Shown here in pieces: positions 4,900-8,416 of a DNA stretch of 8,416 nt. Under the pieces are notes generated by a model that was not told the origin of the DNA, did not search any database, and saw nothing but the letters and a program-made list of their open reading frames with translations. The stretch lies in contig CANKLK010000097.1 in NCBI GenBank assembly GCA_947482805.1, positions 1 through 8,416 on the forward strand. The letters are read 5' to 3'. Source of the DNA: Flavobacteriaceae bacterium. Lineage in GTDB: Bacteria > Bacteroidota > Bacteroidia > Flavobacteriales > Flavobacteriaceae. Position 1 is the stretch's first letter. Each line of letters starts with the position of its first letter. A program made the position numbers and the translations under genes.

Positions 4900-6561
4900 T
4901 TATTTCAATAATTTCATTGCTTCAAGCGCATACGCATTAGCTGGGTCAAGCGCTAAGGTTTTATTTAGCAATTCTTTTGCTTTTGCTTTATCAGTATTTG
5001 CAAAAGTTGAAGCCATGTTGTTGTATGACTCAATAAACTTAGCTTTGTTTTTTGTAACTTCTTCTTCACCTTTTGCTGTTACTACATCTAAATATTGTTG
5101 GTAGTAATTAGCCATCATTTCGTCATTTTCCAACAATCTATTCGTTCTCGCTCTAAATATATATGCATCTTGGGTTGTTGGTGACGCAGTGATTACATTT
5201 CCAAAAGCAACATCAGCTTTTTGTAATGCAATTGGATCCGGTTTTACCACATCTTTTCTAGTGTTGTCATAATATAATGAGTTGCCCAAATAGAAATTAT
5301 CAATCAAATAATTTTTTGAATTTGGATTAGTTACAGCTACTTCAAAAACTGCGGCGGCAGCGGTAAATGCTTTTTGATCGTATATTTTTTTACCAATTTC
5401 ATTTAATTCATTAGCTGCTAGTGGTTCCATTTCAACAGCCTTTTTAATATCTGCAATTCCAGAAGCTAATTGTGTTGCTTCAACCGATTTTCCATCAGCA
5501 CTGGTTCCTTTTTTAATTTTGGCCTGACCTAAATACAAATAATCACTTGAAATTATTTTATTTGCAGGATTTAAAATAAACTTTTGTAGAGCATCTAAAG
5601 CCGCATCCACATTACCATTTTCGTAGGCAGAATATCCTAAATAACGAAGAATCCTTGGATTTACATTATCTAATTCTTTCATCTTTTTTGACTCTTCTTC
5701 TAAGGATTTATAGTCTTTGTTCTTAATTAAAAAGTCAGCATAACGCATACGAGAAGTCAAAGAATAATCAGTTAATGACATATATTTTATATAATTTTCC
5801 AAAGCTAATTTTTGATAATCTTTTTCACTAGAGCGTTTAAATACTGCCCACTTATTGTAAGTTTCAGCTAATTCTCTATATACAGGACCATAATTAGGAT
5901 TCATGGTCTTTACTTCATTAAAAGCTTTAATAGCTTCTTCAAATGTGCTTGCTCCCTTTAACAAAACACCCAATTGCATTTTAGCTCTAATTAAACTGTT
6001 ATCAAATTGAAATGCATTTGAGTAAGCTTTATACGAATCATTTTGATTTTTATCTCCATAATAAGCATCACCTAATGCGAGTTGTACTTGAGCATCATTT
6101 GGATTAGCTGTAGCTGCTTTTGTTAAAACGGCAATAGCACTTTTATAATCAGGTTTGTCTGCATTCATAAAAGCTCGGGCGATATACACATATTCTTCGG
6201 TGTCTTTCTTTTTCAATTCTTTAATGACCAAATCAAATTTTGCTTGTGCTGCAGTTTTATTATTAGCGTCTAAATCTAATTGCCCTTGACCAATATTATT
6301 TAATCTTGCACCTTCAGATGCTAACAATCCTTTTTGAAAATAGATTGAAGCAGAATCGGAAATATTTTGTTTTAGGTAAATGGTTCCTAAAAGAAATGCT
6401 GCTTTACCGTTGGAAGGTTTCGCTTTAATAACTGATTTCAACAACGATTTGGCTTTCTCAAATTGTTCAGCATCAATAGCTTTCTTGGCTGGCTCTAAAT
6501 CTTGTGCTTTAGCAATGGTTGTTGCTACTAAAGCTAGGCTGAAAATTTTAAACTTGTTCAT
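4900..6561 (-). CDS. Exported TPR-repeat protein, last gene of the TonB operon
   Basis: This 553-residue protein has a Sec signal peptide (MNKFKIFSLALVATTIAKA, likely cut before Gln20). The rest is helical tetratricopeptide repeats. Clear units lie around 33-80 (GKAAFLLGTIYLKQ), 123-190 (ending in ANPNDAQVQLALGDAYYGD), 191-235, 300-335, 383-415 and 505-550 (ALDPANAYALEAM). TPRs are protein-interaction scaffolds, so a role in organising an envelope complex is likely; it has no catalytic motif. There is no lipobox, so it should be periplasmic or loosely attached. The frame reaches a TTG at 6570, but the ATG at 6561 gives the better signal peptide and is preceded by a purine-rich GAAGAAG. It starts 10 bp after the PstS-like gene's stop codon and ends just before the terminator. 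TPR genes recur behind TonB/PstS-like pairs in Bacteroidota, as I recall. Confidence 0.88.
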   Translation of the reverse strand: MNKFKIFSLALVATTIAKAQDLEPAKKAIDAEQFEKAKSLLKSVIKAKPSNGKAAFLLGTIYLKQNISDSASIYFQKGLLASEGARLNNIGQGQLDLDANNKTAAQAKFDLVIKELKKKDTEEYVYIARAFMNADKPDYKSAIAVLTKAATANPNDAQVQLALGDAYYGDKNQNDSYKAYSNAFQFDNSLIRAKMQLGVLLKGASTFEEAIKAFNEVKTMNPNYGPVYRELAETYNKWAVFKRSSEKDYQKLALENYIKYMSLTDYSLTSRMRYADFLIKNKDYKSLEEESKKMKELDNVNPRILRYLGYSAYENGNVDAALDALQKFILNPANKIISSDYLYLGQAKIKKGTSADGKSVEATQLASGIADIKKAVEMEPLAANELNEIGKKIYDQKAFTAAAAVFEVAVTNPNSKNYLIDNFYLGNSLYYDNTRKDVVKPDPIALQKADVAFGNVITASPTTQDAYIFRARTNRLLENDEMMANYYQQYLDVVTAKGEEEVTKNKAKFIESYNNMASTFANTDKAKAKELLNKTLALDPANAYALEAMKLLK

Positions 6562-6571
6562 CTTCTTCAAT

Positions 6572-7492
6572 TTAATTTTTATCTTTTGTAATTGTATTTC
6601 TAATTTTGATTTTTCTAGTTGGAATTTGCTCAGGAACTAGACCTGATTTTAATATTATGCGTTGTCCTCTTTCTCCTGTAAGGAAGGAGCCAAATCCCAT
6701 TCCTAATCCAGAATATCCTTGACAATTGACGATATACAAATGACGTGCCAGAGGATATTTCCCTTGAGCTAGGTTATCTTGAGTTGGAAAAAAGTAATTT
6801 GTTTCATTTATTCCTTTAACTCCTAATACATTTACATTATCTATCGTTTCCTGTAAATCTAATGGCGGCTGAAAAATCCAATTCATCCCTATGACCCCAA
6901 CCATGCCATTGTTTTTGGCAACATATTTTAAAACTTCTTCATTGGTTTTGAATGAAAAAATATTTTTTTGATTGTTAACAGGCAATCCCGAAATTTCAGA
7001 AATATATCTTGCTGTGCTCGAATTCGCATTGTCGAAAACCAATGCTTTAATATTTGGAACCGCTTTCCCGTGAACAAAATCAATTATATCTTGTAAAGCA
7101 ATTAAAGTATCATTTGTTGTTTTATTTCTAATAAAAGCTACTGCATCAGTTGCAAAAGGTGTTATTCTTGGTGTTATTTTTTTACTTTTAAAAGCTTTTA
7201 ATTCTTTAGCAGAAAGTGTTCTTGTTAAGACTACAATTCTTGCCGTATCATTAAACAAATCATTTATTATTTCATTTTCAGATTTTGAAACTAATTTCAG
7301 TTTGGCGTCATATTCTGTTTCAAATACGGCTTCTTCATCCTCAACGATTGGCAATATTGTTTCATCAACATAAACTGTAGCTTTTCCCTCTAAAATAGTA
7401 TCCTCAGCTTTATTGTTTTTTTTCTGGCAAGAAAATACAAAAACCAAGGTTAATATAGCAAAGCCAACAAGTGATTTGGTTACTTTATTCAT
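6572..7492 (-). CDS. PstS-like substrate-binding lipoprotein
   Basis: This 306-residue protein has a type II signal peptide (hydrophobic core at 10-20, lipobox VFSC, Cys22) and a PBP-like domain of the PstS type (PF12849). Family landmarks are TPFATDAVAFI (111-121), GMVGVIGMNW (196-205), GKYPLARHLYIV (244-255) and the C-terminal GQRIILKSGLVP (276-287). In true phosphate-binding PstS, an Arg and a SGT-type loop hold the anion; here the corresponding segment appears to be DNANSSTARY (154-163), with no Arg before it and Ser replacing Gly. The ligand may therefore not be phosphate. No PstC, PstA or PstB is near. It follows the small membrane protein by 8 bp and precedes the TPR gene by 10 bp, so it belongs to a TonB operon rather than an ABC importer. 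Confidence 0.87.
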   Translation of the reverse strand: MNKVTKSLVGFAILTLVFVFSCQKKNNKAEDTILEGKATVYVDETILPIVEDEEAVFETEYDAKLKLVSKSENEIINDLFNDTARIVVLTRTLSAKELKAFKSKKITPRITPFATDAVAFIRNKTTNDTLIALQDIIDFVHGKAVPNIKALVFDNANSSTARYISEISGLPVNNQKNIFSFKTNEEVLKYVAKNNGMVGVIGMNWIFQPPLDLQETIDNVNVLGVKGINETNYFFPTQDNLAQGKYPLARHLYIVNCQGYSGLGMGFGSFLTGERGQRIILKSGLVPEQIPTRKIKIRNTITKDKN

Positions 7493-7500
7493 TTCAATAT

Positions 7501-7725
7501 TTATTCTTTATTAAAGAAACGCAAAAATCGTAAAAAAGAATATACAATCAGTAAAATTCCAAAAACAATTCTGTATTTATATTCTAGTGTTAAAGGTAGT
7601 GACTTCCAAAATATGATTAGTAAGCCTAATGTTAAATAAATCAAAAAAAACAAAATGCCTATAACGAGAAGAAACCGCTCTTTGAGCGATTTCTTCTGAA
7701 AGTTTTCGATGAGTTTTGAAATCAT
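7501..7725 (-). CDS. Small two-helix membrane protein of the TonB operon
   Basis: This 74-residue protein has a basic N-terminus (about 1-17, with KKSLKER) and two predicted transmembrane helices, about 18-40 (FLLVIGILFFLIYLTLGLL...) and 51-70 (YRIVFGILLIVYSFLRFLRF). It ends in a short charged tail. Positive charge at both ends predicts both termini in the cytoplasm. I do not recognise a named family and assign no function. Its ATG touches the tonB stop codon (TAAATG), which suggests translational coupling, and its stop is 8 bp before the PstS-like gene. Its position inside the operon suggests that it is a subunit or assembly partner of the envelope complex. Confidence 0.75.
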   Translation of the reverse strand: MISKLIENFQKKSLKERFLLVIGILFFLIYLTLGLLIIFWKSLPLTLEYKYRIVFGILLIVYSFLRFLRFFNKE

Positions 7726-8416
7726 TTATTCTGCTGATTGTATTGATATTGGCAAAGAATATAATACCCTTACCTTTTTACCATTTTGCTCACCAGGATT
7801 CCATCTTGGACAAGATTTCAAAACTCTGATAGCTTCTTTTCCTGTTCCATAACCTATGTCTCTAAGTACTTTTATATCTGTAAGCGAACCGTCTTTTTCA
7901 ACTACAAAGGTTACAAATATTTTTCCTTTTAGTCCTTCTTCTTCAGGAACTTGAAAATTTTTACCAATGAATTTGTAAAATTTCTCTAATCCTCCAGGAA
8001 AATCTGGTTTTACTTCGATACCTGCCGTATTATAGATATTATTATCTTCTTCAACTACACTTGGACCATTTCCAACTGGCTCTACTGATAAAGGCGCATC
8101 TGGATCACCTTTTATAGTTTCATTACCTAATTTTTTGTCTTTGATTTCCTCTACCTTAGGTGGTTCTTCAACAATTTCTTCTGTTTTAGCCACTACGGGT
8201 TTTACAAACTTTACCTGATCCACTTTTGGTGGCGGTGGTGGCGGTGGTGGAAGATCTTTCGGTTGCTCTTTTGGAGGTAACTTAATTGTTACAATTTTTT
8301 GATCCAAAGATGCGTCATCACTTGACATGTCTGGAATTAAGCTAATAATAAGCGGTGCGCTTACTGCTAGCCCAAAAACTAATGCTCCAATGACAAGGGC
8401 ACGAAACGTCGTTTTC
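7726..8416 (-). CDS. tonB: TonB energy transducer (5' end outside window)
   Basis: The reading frame is open to the window edge, so the gene is partial; 229 residues are visible. Visible residues 5-27 (from RALVIGALVFGLAV on) form the single N-terminal membrane anchor. A Pro-rich and then Glu/Lys-rich periplasmic spacer follows, with eight consecutive Pro at 56-63. The TonB C-terminal domain runs from about 136 to 227, starting with the Bacteroidota-type KPDFPGGLEKFYKFI and including GKIFVTFVVEKDGS and CPRWNPGEQNGKKV. TonB carries energy from an ExbB-ExbD proton channel to outer-membrane receptors. An ATG at 8328 could be taken as the start, but it would delete the anchor. Bacteroidota TonB proteins usually have a short cytoplasmic segment before the helix, expected beyond 8416. 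It is the first visible gene of the operon ending at 4900; exbB and exbD probably lie upstream. Confidence 0.9.
   Translation of the reverse strand, partial: KTTFRALVIGALVFGLAVSAPLIISLIPDMSSDDASLDQKIVTIKLPPKEQPKDLPPPPPPPPKVDQVKFVKPVVAKTEEIVEEPPKVEEIKDKKLGNETIKGDPDAPLSVEPVGNGPSVVEEDNNIYNTAGIEVKPDFPGGLEKFYKFIGKNFQVPEEEGLKGKIFVTFVVEKDGSLTDIKVLRDIGYGTGKEAIRVLKSCPRWNPGEQNGKKVRVLYSLPISIQSAE
8227..8250 (-). repeat. 9-bp tandem repeat encoding eight prolines in tonB
   Basis: On the minus strand, the unit CCACCACCG occurs two full times plus a partial CCACCA, giving eight Pro codons in a row. Such a tract can lengthen or shorten by slippage without a frameshift when the change is a multiple of three. 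Consecutive prolines also slow ribosomes and normally need EF-P. Confidence 0.8.

Noticed and set aside
6562..6570. TTG start for the TPR gene at 6570
   Set aside because: The ATG at 6561 gives a normal signal peptide and has a purine-rich sequence before it.
6380..6640. 86-codon plus-strand open frame across the TPR gene start
   Set aside because: It is antisense to the signal peptide and the gene junction; its hydrophobic stretch is a by-product of the opposite strand.

Overview
The window looks like ordinary chromosome from a Bacteroidota bacterium, most likely a member of the Flavobacteriaceae close to Flavobacterium. The evidence is low G+C, A-rich start regions without clear Shine-Dalgarno sites, several copies of the Bacteroidota -7 promoter box (TAnnTTTG), a TonB with the PxFPGG-type C-terminal domain, and two kinds of GC-rich dispersed palindromic repeat of the sort scattered through Flavobacterium genomes. 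I saw no phage, insertion sequence, CRISPR array, tRNA or rRNA.

Layout, left to right. Bases 1-286 hold no gene. They contain a minus-strand promoter firing off the left edge and a GC-rich palindromic repeat. A LolC/LolE-type ABC permease (minus, 287-1519) and a NamZ-family exo-N-acetylmuramidase lipoprotein (plus, 1524-2756) are divergent, with start codons only 4 bp apart, so each promoter must lie in the other gene's coding region. A GC-rich palindrome sits in frame inside the NamZ gene just after its lipobox. Next come a zinc/iron-type cysteine-cluster protein of the YkgJ family (minus, 2790-3290), probably made from a leaderless mRNA, and a divergent class I SAM methyltransferase (plus, 3373-4107). 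QueE (minus, 4139-4771), the radical SAM enzyme of queuosine biosynthesis, follows with its own clear promoter.

The right half is a minus-strand operon that enters from beyond position 8416. It encodes a TonB energy transducer (5' end outside the window), a 74-residue two-helix membrane protein, a PstS-like periplasmic-binding lipoprotein and a large exported TPR protein. It ends at a strong intrinsic terminator (4846-4874). The spacings (0, 8 and 10 bp) imply co-transcription. The missing upstream genes are probably exbB and exbD. The operon suggests an envelope complex in which proton-motive force passed through TonB is linked to a solute-binding lipoprotein and a TPR scaffold. No PstC, PstA or PstB partner is visible, and the exact job of this gene set is not clear to me.

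Several genes have open frames extending upstream from TTG codons. I shortened the permease, queE and TPR genes because of promoter position, signal peptide or family start, and extended TonB to the window edge because its membrane anchor lies there. No convincing novel system is present. The points most worth checking are the TonB/PstS-like/TPR operon, the palindrome inside namZ, the nearly overlapping divergent starts, and the near-identical 16-mers flanking the YkgJ-family gene.
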